From: an uncultured Archangium sp.
GTDB lineage: Bacteria > Myxococcota > Myxococcia > Myxococcales > Myxococcaceae
DNA: 19,718 bases
Direction: 5' to 3'
NCBI GenBank assembly: GCA_946479335.1
Contig: CAMLFP010000064.1
Location: 1 to 19,718 of the forward strand
Below the pieces are notes generated by a model. It worked only from the letters and a program-made list of their open reading frames with translations. It did not search any database and was not told where the DNA came from. Positions 1 to 7,829 of the stretch are shown in pieces. The translations under genes were made by a program, and so were the position numbers. How positions within the stretch are numbered: the stretch's first letter is position 1; every line of letters begins with the position of its first letter.

Positions 1-785
1 TGGTCAGCTACCTCCACGCGGAGAACCTGCGCGACGCGGGCCTCGACCCGACGCTCTCGCTCACGGTGAATACGCCGTCGGTGTGGTTCCTCGCGTTCCA
101 CGCGCGCACCGCGCCGTTCGACGACGTGCGCGTGCGCCGCGCGATTCGTGCGGGCCTCGACGTGCGCGCGCTGGTCGACGGCTTTCACCCCGGCGCGCGC
201 GTGGCGCGCTCGCTCACGCCGCCGTCATTGCTCGAAGGTGACCGCGTGCACGAGCCGCGCACCGACGTGTCGCTCTCGCGCCGGCTGCTGAACGAAGCGG
301 GCCACTCGCGCCTGAAGCTGACGATGTTCTACCCGCCCGATCGCGACACCCGCGAAGAAGACCGCGCGCTGTTCCGCCCGCTGGTCGACGCGGGCCTCGT
401 CGAGCTGGAGCACATCGAGGCGAAGGACTTCTGGTCGCGCGCGCGCGAAGGGCGCATGGCCATCTACCGCGGCAACTGGATCGCCGACGTCGCCGACCCC
501 GACAACTTCCTCCACCTGCTGCTGAACTCGAAGGCGCAGAGCTATTACGGCGTCGGCCACCGCAACGAGGAGTTCGACCGGCTCACCGACGAAGCGCGCG
601 TCACCGTCGACCCCGGCATGCGCGAGCAGCTCTACCGGAAGGCGGAGGCGCTGGTGCGCGAGGACTGCGTGATGGTTCCGCTGTACCACGAGCGCTTCCA
701 CGCGGCCGCGTCGCCCGAGGTGCAGGGGCTGCGGTTGCATCAGACGCCGCCGCAGGTGCGCTTCGAAGACATCTGGCTGGGTTGA
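1..785 (+). CDS. ABC transporter solute-binding protein, family 5 (peptide type), C-terminal part
   Basis: This is the C-terminal ~260 residues of an extracytoplasmic solute-binding protein of the SBP_bac_5 (DppA/OppA) family; the start lies before the window and the reading frame is open from base 3. Visible family marks are the segment WFLAFHARTAPFDDVRVRRA, matching the usual 'N...PFdDvrVRqAi' helix that follows the ligand-binding strand, and a late segment with YRGNWIADVADPDNFLHLLL, matching the conserved 'W.aDypDP..fl...f' block. The end (VREDCVMVPLYHERFHAA) fits the 'd.p.iplyh' strand near the C terminus. Such proteins bind oligopeptides or similar ligands and pass them to an inner-membrane ABC permease. 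No permease genes are seen downstream; they could lie upstream. The next gene is convergent, so this one ends its transcript. The substrate cannot be read from the sequence. Confidence 0.88.
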   Translation, partial: VSYLHAENLRDAGLDPTLSLTVNTPSVWFLAFHARTAPFDDVRVRRAIRAGLDVRALVDGFHPGARVARSLTPPSLLEGDRVHEPRTDVSLSRRLLNEAGHSRLKLTMFYPPDRDTREEDRALFRPLVDAGLVELEHIEAKDFWSRAREGRMAIYRGNWIADVADPDNFLHLLLNSKAQSYYGVGHRNEEFDRLTDEARVTVDPGMREQLYRKAEALVREDCVMVPLYHERFHAAASPEVQGLRLHQTPPQVRFEDIWLG

Positions 786-827
786 GCGGAGCGCCCTCAC
801 TCCCACACTTCGCGACCTCCAGAGCCG

Positions 828-1790
828 TCAGCGGCTGGCTTCGCCGGAGCGCGGAGCGATGACGTCGCCGCGCACCGGCTCTTCGCAATCGACCACATCG
901 CCATTCCGCGTGAACTCGCACAGCGCGAGCGGCATGCCCTGCGCGTGCATCCAATCCGCTGCGTCCATCACCTGGAAGTGAAGGTGCGGCTCCGTCGACA
1001 TGCCGCTGTTGCCCACGCGCGCGAGGCGCTGGCCGCGCGTCACGCGCTCGCCCAGCTTCACCGAGATGGAGCCGCGCTTGAGGTGCCCGAAGAGCGAGTA
1101 CTCGCCGTCGGCGTGCCGGAGCACCACGTAGTTGCCGTACAGGTTCCCGCCCGGCGCGCGGTTCGGCGCGTTGTCGGCGGTGCCGAGGCTGGTGGCGACG
1201 ACGACGCCATCGGCGGGCGCGAGCACCGGCTTGTTCCACGCGAAGTACTCCTCGTTCTTCGTGCCGCGGCCGCGGTGCGTGGCGCCGTCTTTCTTCTGCC
1301 AGAGGTCGAGCGCGAAGCGCATGTCGGAGACCGTCGCGTGTCGGTTCTCTTCGTAGCTGTGGCCGCCCCACAGCACGTGCCAGTTGCTCTCCACCGGCAT
1401 CGACAGCCGCGTCGTCGTCGGCCGGTGTTCGTAGAGGGTCGGTGCTTCGGTGGTCGCGGTGGTGACGACGCCGCGCTCCAGCTTCCCGCGTGATGACAGC
1501 GTCAGCGTCACCGTGATGCCGCGCGCCCAGTTCGTCACCGCCGACGTGCGCGTGTAGGTGAGGCCCTTCAACGACTCGCTCACCAGCCGCGTTTCGTCGC
1601 CGTAGCTGTTGAGCGCGCGGCTGAGCGGTTGGAACTTCGCGTCCACGCGCCCCTCGCGCAGCGCTCGCACCTGCACGCGACCGTCGGCGAGCGACGGCGC
1701 GTGCTGCGTGAGGACCAGGCTGACGACGAGGGCGAACATCGGGAGCGCACTGTACCGCGCGAGGCGGCAAATCGGCCTCCGCTGCGTCAC
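828..1790 (-). CDS. Secreted M23-family metallopeptidase (LytM type)
   Basis: A 320-residue exported protein with a C-terminal M23 peptidase domain (about residues 140-275). The zinc and catalytic residues seem complete: His151 and Asp162 in the HATVSDMRFALDL segment, His236 in YSLFGHL, and the HLHF motif with His269 and His271. GxxxGNYVVLRH (about 214-226) and the VGNSG turn (259-263) are typical of the fold. M23 enzymes cut peptide cross-links of peptidoglycan or other Gly-rich peptides outside the cytoplasm. Residues 18-36 form a hydrophobic segment ending in a SLADG-like cleavage region, so it is probably secreted. The start used is GTG at 1790, which gives Arg residues before the hydrophobic core; ATG at residue 18 is possible but leaves no basic n-region. 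The N-terminal ~100 residues after the signal match no domain I recognise. It is divergent from the flavoprotein at 1842. Confidence 0.87.
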   Translation of the reverse strand: MTQRRPICRLARYSALPMFALVVSLVLTQHAPSLADGRVQVRALREGRVDAKFQPLSRALNSYGDETRLVSESLKGLTYTRTSAVTNWARGITVTLTLSSRGKLERGVVTTATTEAPTLYEHRPTTTRLSMPVESNWHVLWGGHSYEENRHATVSDMRFALDLWQKKDGATHRGRGTKNEEYFAWNKPVLAPADGVVVATSLGTADNAPNRAPGGNLYGNYVVLRHADGEYSLFGHLKRGSISVKLGERVTRGQRLARVGNSGMSTEPHLHFQVMDAADWMHAQGMPLALCEFTRNGDVVDCEEPVRGDVIAPRSGEASR

Positions 1791-1841
1791 CCGAAGGAGC
1801 GTGTGCCTTGCTCTCCCACCTGACCTACATTCCCGCGCCTC

Positions 1842-4295
1842 ATGAAACTGCCTTCACACGCGCGCGTCGTCGTCATCGGCGGCGGCATCATCGGGACCTC
1901 CATCGCCTACCACCTCGCGAAGCTCGGCTGGAAAGACACCGTGCTGCTCGAGCGCGACAAGCTGACCTCCGGCACCACGTGGCACGCGGCCGGGTTGATG
2001 GTGACGTTCGGCTCCACGTCGCAGACCTCGACCGAGCTGCGCAAATACTCGCGCGAGCTGTACGGGAAGCTCGAAGCGGAGACCGGGCAAGACACCGGCT
2101 TCAAGCCCGTCGGCTTCATCGAGGTCGCGTCTGACGAAGGCCGCCTCGAGGAGTACCGGCGCGTGTCGGCGTTCAACCGGCTCCACGGCATCGACGTGCA
2201 GGAGATTTCTCCGGGCCAGGTGAAGGAGCTCTTCCCGCTCGCGCGCATCGACGACGTGCTGGCCGGCTTCTACGTGCCGCAAGACGGCCGCGTGAACCCC
2301 GTCGACGTGACGATGGCGCTGGCGAAGGGCGCGCGGCTGCACGGCGCGACGTTGCTGGAGAACGTCCCCGCGACGAACGTCATCATCAAGAACGGCGAAG
2401 TGAAGGGCGTGGAGACGCCGCACGGCACCATCACCTGCGAGTACGTCGTGAACTGCGCCGGTATGTGGGCGCGGCAGCTCGGCGCGAAGTCGGGCGTGTC
2501 GATCCCGCTGCAGTCGGCGGAGCACTACTACCTCATCACCGAAGCCATCGAAGGCATCAGCCGCGACTGGCCGGTGCTCGAAGACCCCGGCTGCTACGGC
2601 TACTACCGCGAAGAGGGCGGCGGGCTGATGGTCGGCATGTTCGAGCCGAAGTGCGCGCCGTGGAAAATCGAAGGCGTGCCCGACGACTTCTCGTTCGGCG
2701 AAATCTCTCCCGACTGGGAGCGCATGACGCCGTACCTCGAGAAGGCGATGTCGCGCGTGCCCATCACGCAGAACGCGGGCCTCAAGAAGTTCTTCTGCGG
2801 CCCCGAGAGCTTCACGCCCGACTTGAAGCCCATCATCGGAGAGGCGCCGGAGGTGAAGAACTACTTCGTCGCCGCGGGCCTCAACTCCATCGGCATTCTC
2901 ACCGGCGGCGGCTGGGGTCGCGCCATCGCGCATTGGATCATGACGGGCCACCCGGACTTCGACGTGACCGGCGTGCACATCGACCGGCTCCAGCCGTACC
3001 AGACGACGCCCGACTACCGCCGCGTGCGCACCGTCGAGTCGTTGGGCCAGGTGTACGCGTGTCATTACCCCTTCAAGCAGCTCAAGACCGCGCGCGACGC
3101 GAAGCGCTCACCGCTCTACGCGCAGCTGGCAAAACAGGGCGCGTTCTTCCGCGACGTCAGCGGTTGGGAGAGCGCCGACTGGTTCGCTGGTGAAGGCCAG
3201 ACGCCCGACGCGGGGCCGATGCACTGGGGCCGCCCGTCGTGGTGGAAGCAGTGGGAGGCCGAGCACCGCGCGGTGCGCGAGAACGTCGCGCTGATGGACA
3301 TGTCGTTCATGTCGAAGTTCCGCGTCGAGGGGCGCGATGCGGGGCGCGTGTTGAACCAGCTCTCGGCGAACAACGTCGACGGCACGGCCGGGCAGATCAC
3401 CTACACGCAGTGGCTCAACGCGCAGGGCGGGCTGGAGGCCGACCTCACCGTCACCAAGTTCGACGACACGCACTTCATGGTCGTGGCCTCCGACACCGCG
3501 CACCGGCACGTGGAGGCGCGGCTGCGGCGCGCCTGCGAAGCGGCACCGCACGCGTTCTCGTGTGATGTGACGGGCGCGTACGCGCAGTTGAATGTGCAGG
3601 GCCCGAAGAGCCGCGAGCTGCTGCAGTCGGTGACGACGGTCGACCTCTCGAACGAGGCGTTCCCCTTCCGCGCGGCGCGTGAAATCGACATCGGCTTCGC
3701 GCGCGTGCTGTGCGTGCGCATCACGTACCTCGGCGAGCTCGGCTACGAGCTCTACATCCCCACCGAGGCGGCGGTGCACGTGTACGAGCGGCTGCGTGAA
3801 GCGGGCAAGCCGTTCAACGTCGCGCACGCGGGCCTCAAGGCGCTCGCGTCGCTGCGCATGGAGAAGGGCTACCGCGACTACGGCCACGACATCGACAACT
3901 GCGACAGCGTGCTGGAGGTGGGCCTCGGCTTCGCGGTCGACTTGAAGAAGCCTGACGGTTTCATCGGCAAGGACGCGGTCGTCGCGCAGAAGAACGCGGG
4001 TGGCCTCAAGCGTCGGCTGGTGCAGGTGCTGCTCAAAGACCCGGAGCCGCTGCTGTTCCACGCGGAGCCGATTCTGCGGAACGGCAAGGCCGTCGGCTCC
4101 ATCCGCGCGGCGAGCTACGGCCACACGCTCGGCGCCGCAGTCGGCCTGGCGATGATTGAAGGCGGCGATGAGGTCGTCGACGCGGCGTGGCTCCAGAACG
4201 CGACGTGGGAGGTGCAGGTCGGCAACGCGAAGGTGCCCGCCAGCGTCTCGCTCAAGCCGCTCTACGACCCGGACATGAAGCGCATCAAGGCATGA
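1842..4295 (+). CDS. Sarcosine dehydrogenase-like FAD protein with GcvT (aminomethyltransferase) domains
   Basis: An 817-residue fusion of four regions. A DAO-type FAD domain (about 8-370) has the nucleotide motif VVVIGGGIIG at 9-18. A FAO_M linker domain lies at about 373-430, followed by GCV_T (about 470-700) and GCV_T_C (about 715-810). His48 in TSGTTWHAAGL aligns with the histidine that carries covalent FAD in dimethylglycine and sarcosine dehydrogenases. CGPESFTPDLKP (319-330), DLSNEAFPF (601-609) and the YDPDMKRIKA end resemble mammalian sarcosine dehydrogenase more than dimethylglycine dehydrogenase. The family demethylates N-methylated glycines, passing electrons to an acceptor and the one-carbon unit to tetrahydrofolate bound by the GcvT half. 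Length is normal and all regions are intact. The exact substrate is inference: dimethylglycine or another N-methyl amine remains possible. The stop overlaps the next start (ATGA), so the two genes are translationally coupled. Confidence 0.9.
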   Translation: MKLPSHARVVVIGGGIIGTSIAYHLAKLGWKDTVLLERDKLTSGTTWHAAGLMVTFGSTSQTSTELRKYSRELYGKLEAETGQDTGFKPVGFIEVASDEGRLEEYRRVSAFNRLHGIDVQEISPGQVKELFPLARIDDVLAGFYVPQDGRVNPVDVTMALAKGARLHGATLLENVPATNVIIKNGEVKGVETPHGTITCEYVVNCAGMWARQLGAKSGVSIPLQSAEHYYLITEAIEGISRDWPVLEDPGCYGYYREEGGGLMVGMFEPKCAPWKIEGVPDDFSFGEISPDWERMTPYLEKAMSRVPITQNAGLKKFFCGPESFTPDLKPIIGEAPEVKNYFVAAGLNSIGILTGGGWGRAIAHWIMTGHPDFDVTGVHIDRLQPYQTTPDYRRVRTVESLGQVYACHYPFKQLKTARDAKRSPLYAQLAKQGAFFRDVSGWESADWFAGEGQTPDAGPMHWGRPSWWKQWEAEHRAVRENVALMDMSFMSKFRVEGRDAGRVLNQLSANNVDGTAGQITYTQWLNAQGGLEADLTVTKFDDTHFMVVASDTAHRHVEARLRRACEAAPHAFSCDVTGAYAQLNVQGPKSRELLQSVTTVDLSNEAFPFRAAREIDIGFARVLCVRITYLGELGYELYIPTEAAVHVYERLREAGKPFNVAHAGLKALASLRMEKGYRDYGHDIDNCDSVLEVGLGFAVDLKKPDGFIGKDAVVAQKNAGGLKRRLVQVLLKDPEPLLFHAEPILRNGKAVGSIRAASYGHTLGAAVGLAMIEGGDEVVDAAWLQNATWEVQVGNAKVPASVSLKPLYDPDMKRIKA

Positions 4296-5716
4296 ACGAG
4301 CTCCGCTGCGAGGCGCACGGCGCGCTGGCCGGTTGGCAGTGCACGGCGTGCGGCAAGGCGCTGTGCCCTGACTGCGCGGCGTACAAGTACGTGCCGCCGG
4401 CGAAGCTGTTGGTGTGCGCGCTGTGTGGCGAGCTCGCCGAGCCGTTGCTGCGCGAGCGCGTGGAGAAGGAGACGCTGTCGAAGCAGCTCCCGGAGGCGTT
4501 CCTCTTCCCCATTCGCGGAGACGGCCCGGCGCTGTGGCTCGGCCTCACTGGCTTCCTCTGGCTGGCATCGTACGCGGGCGCAATGGCCGTGCTGTTGGCG
4601 TGGGTGGTGTCGCTGGGCACGTACTTCGCGGTGATTCGCGCGGCGGCCAGCGGTCACGACGCGCTGGAGCTGTCGGACTTCCGCGAACCGTTGGTGTCGA
4701 TGGTGTTGCCCGCGGTGCGCTTCGCCATCGCGACGTTGCCCGCGTGGGGCGGCGTGTTGCTCGCAATTCTGACGCGCCACAACGGCTGGCTGTGGCTCTC
4801 GGTGGTGCTGACCGCGGTCTGGGCGCCGGTGAATCTCATCGCCGCCGCGCGCGATGGGCACCTCGTGGCGATGCTCGACCCGCGGCAGGTGTTCGGCGCC
4901 GCGTTGCGCATGGGCGGCGACTACCTCACGTACCTCGGCGCGCTCGGCGCCTCCGGCGTGTTGCTCGCCGTTGCGAAGCTCGTCGGCAGCGCGCTGACGC
5001 ACTCGGCGCTGTACTTCCCGTTCATCACGCCGCTCATCGTGCAGGCGCTCGCGGTGTACCCGGTGCTCATCGCGGCGCGCGTCGCGGGGCTCGTGCTGCG
5101 GCGCCACCCCGACGTGTTCGGCGCGGAGGCCGCAGACCGGTACGAGGCGGTGCTCGGTGATGTCGAGCCGCGCGGCGCGCCGCCGGTGCGTGAGTCGACG
5201 CTGCCGGCGCATCTCCCGCGAGAGATTGAGCTCCCGCCCGAGGCGTCGCCCTCGGCGCCGAGCGCCGGCCATCGCTTCGCCGCGATGGAGGTCTCGGCGT
5301 CCGCGAGCGCGCCAGCGGAGGCCGCGCCGCTCGACGTGCGGCTGCTGCCCAGCGTTGGCGAGCAGTCGGTGAAAGAGCTTCGCGCCGCGATGCGCTCGGG
5401 CGACGTCGACGCCGCGCTCGATGTGTTCCGCGCCACGGGGTTGAGCTGCGTCGAGTTGCTCACCGTCGAGGAGTTGTCGTGGCTCGGTCAGACCGCCGGC
5501 GCCCGCATCGACTACGAGTCTGCGCTGCTGGCCCTCGAGCACGCCGCGAAGAAGGACGCGCCCGCGGAGGCCAGAGGCAAGGCGTGGGTGATGCTCGCGC
5601 GGTTGCTCGGCGAGAAGCTGGAGCGACGAGACGAAGCGACGACCTGGATGCGTCGGGTTGTCGATGAACTCCCCGGCACCTCGGCTGCGGCGTTCGCGCA
5701 GAAGTGGTTGGCGTAG
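4292..5716 (+). CDS. Zinc-finger multi-pass membrane protein with C-terminal helical-repeat region
   Basis: I do not recognise a named family. The 474-residue protein starts with a B-box-like zinc-binding region: Cys6, His9, Cys17, Cys20, Cys25, Cys28, then Cys42 and Cys45. Four or five hydrophobic segments follow at about 80-115, 136-160, 166-185, 214-234 and 238-270. A Pro/Ala/Ser-rich linker (about 290-345) leads to an alpha-helical C-terminal part (about 350-474) that reads like TPR-type repeats (ELRAAMRSGDVDAALDVF; ESALLALEHAAKK; KAWVMLARLLGEKLERRDEA). The start at 4292 is preferred because it overlaps the preceding stop as ATGA and puts the Cys-rich segment exactly at the N terminus. 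The layout suggests a membrane-bound scaffold with cytoplasmic zinc-finger and repeat ends. Coupling to the flavoprotein gene implies shared expression, but no function can be assigned. Confidence 0.8.
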   Translation: MNELRCEAHGALAGWQCTACGKALCPDCAAYKYVPPAKLLVCALCGELAEPLLRERVEKETLSKQLPEAFLFPIRGDGPALWLGLTGFLWLASYAGAMAVLLAWVVSLGTYFAVIRAAASGHDALELSDFREPLVSMVLPAVRFAIATLPAWGGVLLAILTRHNGWLWLSVVLTAVWAPVNLIAAARDGHLVAMLDPRQVFGAALRMGGDYLTYLGALGASGVLLAVAKLVGSALTHSALYFPFITPLIVQALAVYPVLIAARVAGLVLRRHPDVFGAEAADRYEAVLGDVEPRGAPPVRESTLPAHLPREIELPPEASPSAPSAGHRFAAMEVSASASAPAEAAPLDVRLLPSVGEQSVKELRAAMRSGDVDAALDVFRATGLSCVELLTVEELSWLGQTAGARIDYESALLALEHAAKKDAPAEARGKAWVMLARLLGEKLERRDEATTWMRRVVDELPGTSAAAFAQKWLA

Positions 5717-5725
5717 ACGCGCCGG

Positions 5726-5763
5726 CCCTCACCCCGACCCTCTCCCGCAGGCGGGAGAGGGGG
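5726..5763. repeat. Dispersed GC-rich intergenic repeat (CCCTCACCCC...CCCTCTCCCGC type)
   Basis: The segment begins CCCTCACCCCGACCC and continues into a perfect hairpin of CTCTCCCGC and GCGGGAGAG. I recognise this as a short repeat found between genes in many GC-rich bacteria; when translated by chance it gives peptides such as PLPPAGEGRGEG (minus strand) and PHPDPLPQAGEGG (plus strand), which recur in spurious database proteins. Both peptides can be read here. It sits between two convergent genes, its usual location. One copy only is seen in the window, so repetition in this genome is inferred from recognition. Confidence 0.6.
5738..5761. terminator. Bidirectional hairpin terminator between convergent genes
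   Basis: A perfect 11-base-pair GC-rich inverted repeat, CCCTCTCCCGC and GCGGGAGAGGG, with a 2-base loop (AG). It lies 21 bases past the stop of the zinc-finger gene and 10 bases past the stop of the convergent amylase gene. There is no clear T-run on either side, so termination may be weak or aided by Rho. It is part of the dispersed repeat at the same place. Confidence 0.55.
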
Positions 5764-5771
5764 GTCCTCCG

Positions 5772-7676
5772 CTACTGGAGGATGCGCGCGCTCCGTGGAG
5801 GCAGTGTGACCGCCGGGCCGGTGACGCTCTGCTCGTTGTAGAGGTCGGTCAGCGCGCGCGTGGGCAAACCCGTCACCGTCGCGTCTGCGTCTCCGCGGTT
5901 GATGGCGATGTACAGCGTCTCGACGCCATCGCTCATCGCGTAGAGCCACGTGTCGTCGCCGGCGTCGATGGAGGTGCGCGTGCCTCTCCGCAGCGCCGCG
6001 TGTTGCGCGCGCAGTTGCCCCAGCTTCGCGAAGCGCGCCTGCAGCCAGAGCTGGTCGGTGGAGTACCCGCTCCACTGCATGAAGCGCCGGTTGTCGGGGT
6101 CGCCTGCTCCCGGCAGGCCCACCTCATCGCCGTAATAGAGGAGCGGCACGCCCGGGCTCGTCATCAAGAACACGAACGCGTTGGCGATGCGCTCGAAGGG
6201 CCGCCGGTAGTTGGGCAGCGTCGGCGGGTTGTTGAAGGCGCGGTCTTTCCCGTCGGCGTAGGGGTCGCCCCACAGCGGCGTGTCTTCAGCCATGTGGATG
6301 ACGCGGCCCAGGTCATGGTTGCCGAGCCACGGGCTCATCAGCGCGTTCGGCCCGTAGAAGGCGTCGTTGGTGACCACGAAGTCGCGCAGCGCGCTCATCT
6401 TCGAGCGCCGCGTGACGATGGCCTCCAACAACTGCAACCGGAGCGGGAAGTCGAACTGCCCGTCGAGCTTCGTCGCCGGGTCGACGAAGGTCTTGATGTA
6501 GTCGCGGCTCCCGAAGTCGTACGTCTCGCCGACGAAGTACATGCGCGGGCGCGGGCTGCGCGTCGTGGCGAGCTGCTCCACCTGCTGCCGCAGCGAGAGC
6601 AGCCACGAACCATCGACGTGCTTGATGGCGTCGAGGCGGAAGCCGTCGGCCCCCGTGTCTTCGAGGATGCGCGTCGCCTGCGCCACCGAGTACTCGCGCG
6701 CCGCGTCGACGGTGTAGTTCCAGTGCGGCAGGTAGTCGGTGAACCAGCAGCGCTGCGCCTGCGCGTTCCACGGGCACACGCCGTTGTCGTCGCAGACACA
6801 CGAGCCGCCGTTGAAGTCGAGCGACCAGAACCAGTCGTGGTGCGCGGCGTACGTCGGCGACGACGAGTGGAGGTGCACCATCGCGAAGTCGAACAACACC
6901 TGCAGGCCGTGCGCGTGCGCGGTCTGCACCAGCTCCAGCAGGTCGTCGCGCGTGCCGAAGCACGACTCGTAGTGCTCGAGGTCGATGGGCCAGTAGCCGT
7001 GGTACGCGGAGTAGAGACGCCCGTCGCCGCCACCGCCCGCCACCGTCGCGTTCTTCACCGGCACGGTGAGCCACAGCGCGTTGACGCCGAGGTTGGTGAA
7101 GTAGCCCTCGTTGATCTTCGCGGTGACCCCTTTCCAATCGCCGCCCTGGTACTGGCCGGCCGGGTCGGCGCCGGCGACGGTGCAGTCGTTCGACGGGTCG
7201 GCGTTGTTGAAGCGGTCGACGAAGACGAACTCCAGCACCGCGTCGCGCCAGTCGAAGGCCGCGAGCTGCGGCGCGTTCGGCGCGCAGGTGAACGTGTCGC
7301 AGCGTTCGCCCGCACGCAGCGAGTTGCCCGCCGCAGACAGCGTGGAGTTCGCCGGGTCGGTGACCCACACCGCGTTGTTGACGAGGAACTTGTATTGAAT
7401 CGGCGCGCCCCACGTCGCCGGCACCTGCGCCACCCACTCGTCGCCTTCGCGGTGCATCGAGACGCCCACCGTCCACCCGTCGGCGGCAAAGTCACCGCGC
7501 ACCTGCACCGACTGCTCATCGATGGCGCGGAACCGGAACTCCACCTGGCACGTGCGGTACGGCTCCTGGCAGTCGAGCGTGCCCGCGTCAGCGCCCGCAT
7601 CGACGCCGCCATCATCGGCCGGAGCCACAGGGCCACAACCGAGCACCACGAGAGCGAGCCAGACGACGCGACGCAT
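5772..7676 (-). CDS. GH13 alpha-amylase-family glycosidase, outer-membrane or secreted lipoprotein
   Basis: A 634-residue exported glycosidase. The N terminus has a lipoprotein signal (VVLGC, Cys14) without Asp at +2, which favours the outer membrane. An Asp/Ala/Gly-rich tether (21-34) follows, then an immunoglobulin-like carbohydrate-associated domain (about 42-125, 'VQVRGDFAADGW...YKFLVNN'). The GH13 barrel and C-terminal beta domain span about 145-634. The four conserved regions are visible: DFAMVH (Asp263, His268), GFRLDAIKH (nucleophile Asp349), YFVGETYD (acid Glu384) and WLGNHD (His454, Asp455). These enzymes hydrolyse or transfer alpha-glucans such as starch, glycogen or maltodextrin. 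Region I has Val267 where Asn is usual, and a Cys-rich loop (Cys293, 295, 301, 310) precedes the catalytic nucleophile. Exact specificity is not readable. It is divergent from the GreA-like gene and convergent with the zinc-finger gene. Confidence 0.92.
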   Translation of the reverse strand: MRRVVWLALVVLGCGPVAPADDGGVDAGADAGTLDCQEPYRTCQVEFRFRAIDEQSVQVRGDFAADGWTVGVSMHREGDEWVAQVPATWGAPIQYKFLVNNAVWVTDPANSTLSAAGNSLRAGERCDTFTCAPNAPQLAAFDWRDAVLEFVFVDRFNNADPSNDCTVAGADPAGQYQGGDWKGVTAKINEGYFTNLGVNALWLTVPVKNATVAGGGGDGRLYSAYHGYWPIDLEHYESCFGTRDDLLELVQTAHAHGLQVLFDFAMVHLHSSSPTYAAHHDWFWSLDFNGGSCVCDDNGVCPWNAQAQRCWFTDYLPHWNYTVDAAREYSVAQATRILEDTGADGFRLDAIKHVDGSWLLSLRQQVEQLATTRSPRPRMYFVGETYDFGSRDYIKTFVDPATKLDGQFDFPLRLQLLEAIVTRRSKMSALRDFVVTNDAFYGPNALMSPWLGNHDLGRVIHMAEDTPLWGDPYADGKDRAFNNPPTLPNYRRPFERIANAFVFLMTSPGVPLLYYGDEVGLPGAGDPDNRRFMQWSGYSTDQLWLQARFAKLGQLRAQHAALRRGTRTSIDAGDDTWLYAMSDGVETLYIAINRGDADATVTGLPTRALTDLYNEQSVTGPAVTLPPRSARILQ

Positions 7677-7788
7677 GGCTCGACGCTACTCGCAACGCAC
7701 CGGTTGGTGGCCGACTGGATGACGCCGCCCCGGTCGAAGTCTGTGGCGCTGCGACTCAGCGCCCCGTGCGTTCTCGCGCGAACACGTC

Positions 7789-7828
7789 GGTGAACACCGG
7801 TTCGAGATCTCGTGTAGTGGCTCGCCAC
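7789..7828 (+). promoter_or_regulatory. Possible short-leader promoter with dyads before the GreA-like gene
   Basis: TGAACA (7791-7796) and TGTAGT (7813-7818) are spaced by 16 bases and each matches four of six sigma-70 consensus positions. A start about 7 bases later would make a nearly leaderless message for the ATG at 7830, which has no Shine-Dalgarno sequence. A small dyad, CGGTG-AA-CACCG (7788-7799), overlaps the -35, and GTGG-CTCG-CCAC (7817-7828) abuts the start codon. All of this is pattern reading and could be chance in GC-rich DNA. Confidence 0.25.
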
Positions 7829-7829
7829 G

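Noticed and set aside
823..836. AGCCG-TCAG-CGGCT hairpin at the end of the M23 gene
   Set aside because: Only 5 base pairs, overlapping the stop codon and without a T-run; too weak to call a terminator.
225..4124. Several long minus-strand open frames opposite the solute-binding protein and the sarcosine dehydrogenase-like gene
   Set aside because: They are rich in Arg, His and Ala, show no family motifs, and lie opposite genes with clear domains; GC-rich DNA gives such shadows.
5658..7793. A 711-codon plus-strand frame across the amylase gene
   Set aside because: It begins within the preceding gene and reads through the dispersed repeat (PHPDPLPQAGEGG). Its Arg/Val/His-rich composition is that of an antisense frame to the GH13 gene, whose four catalytic regions are intact.
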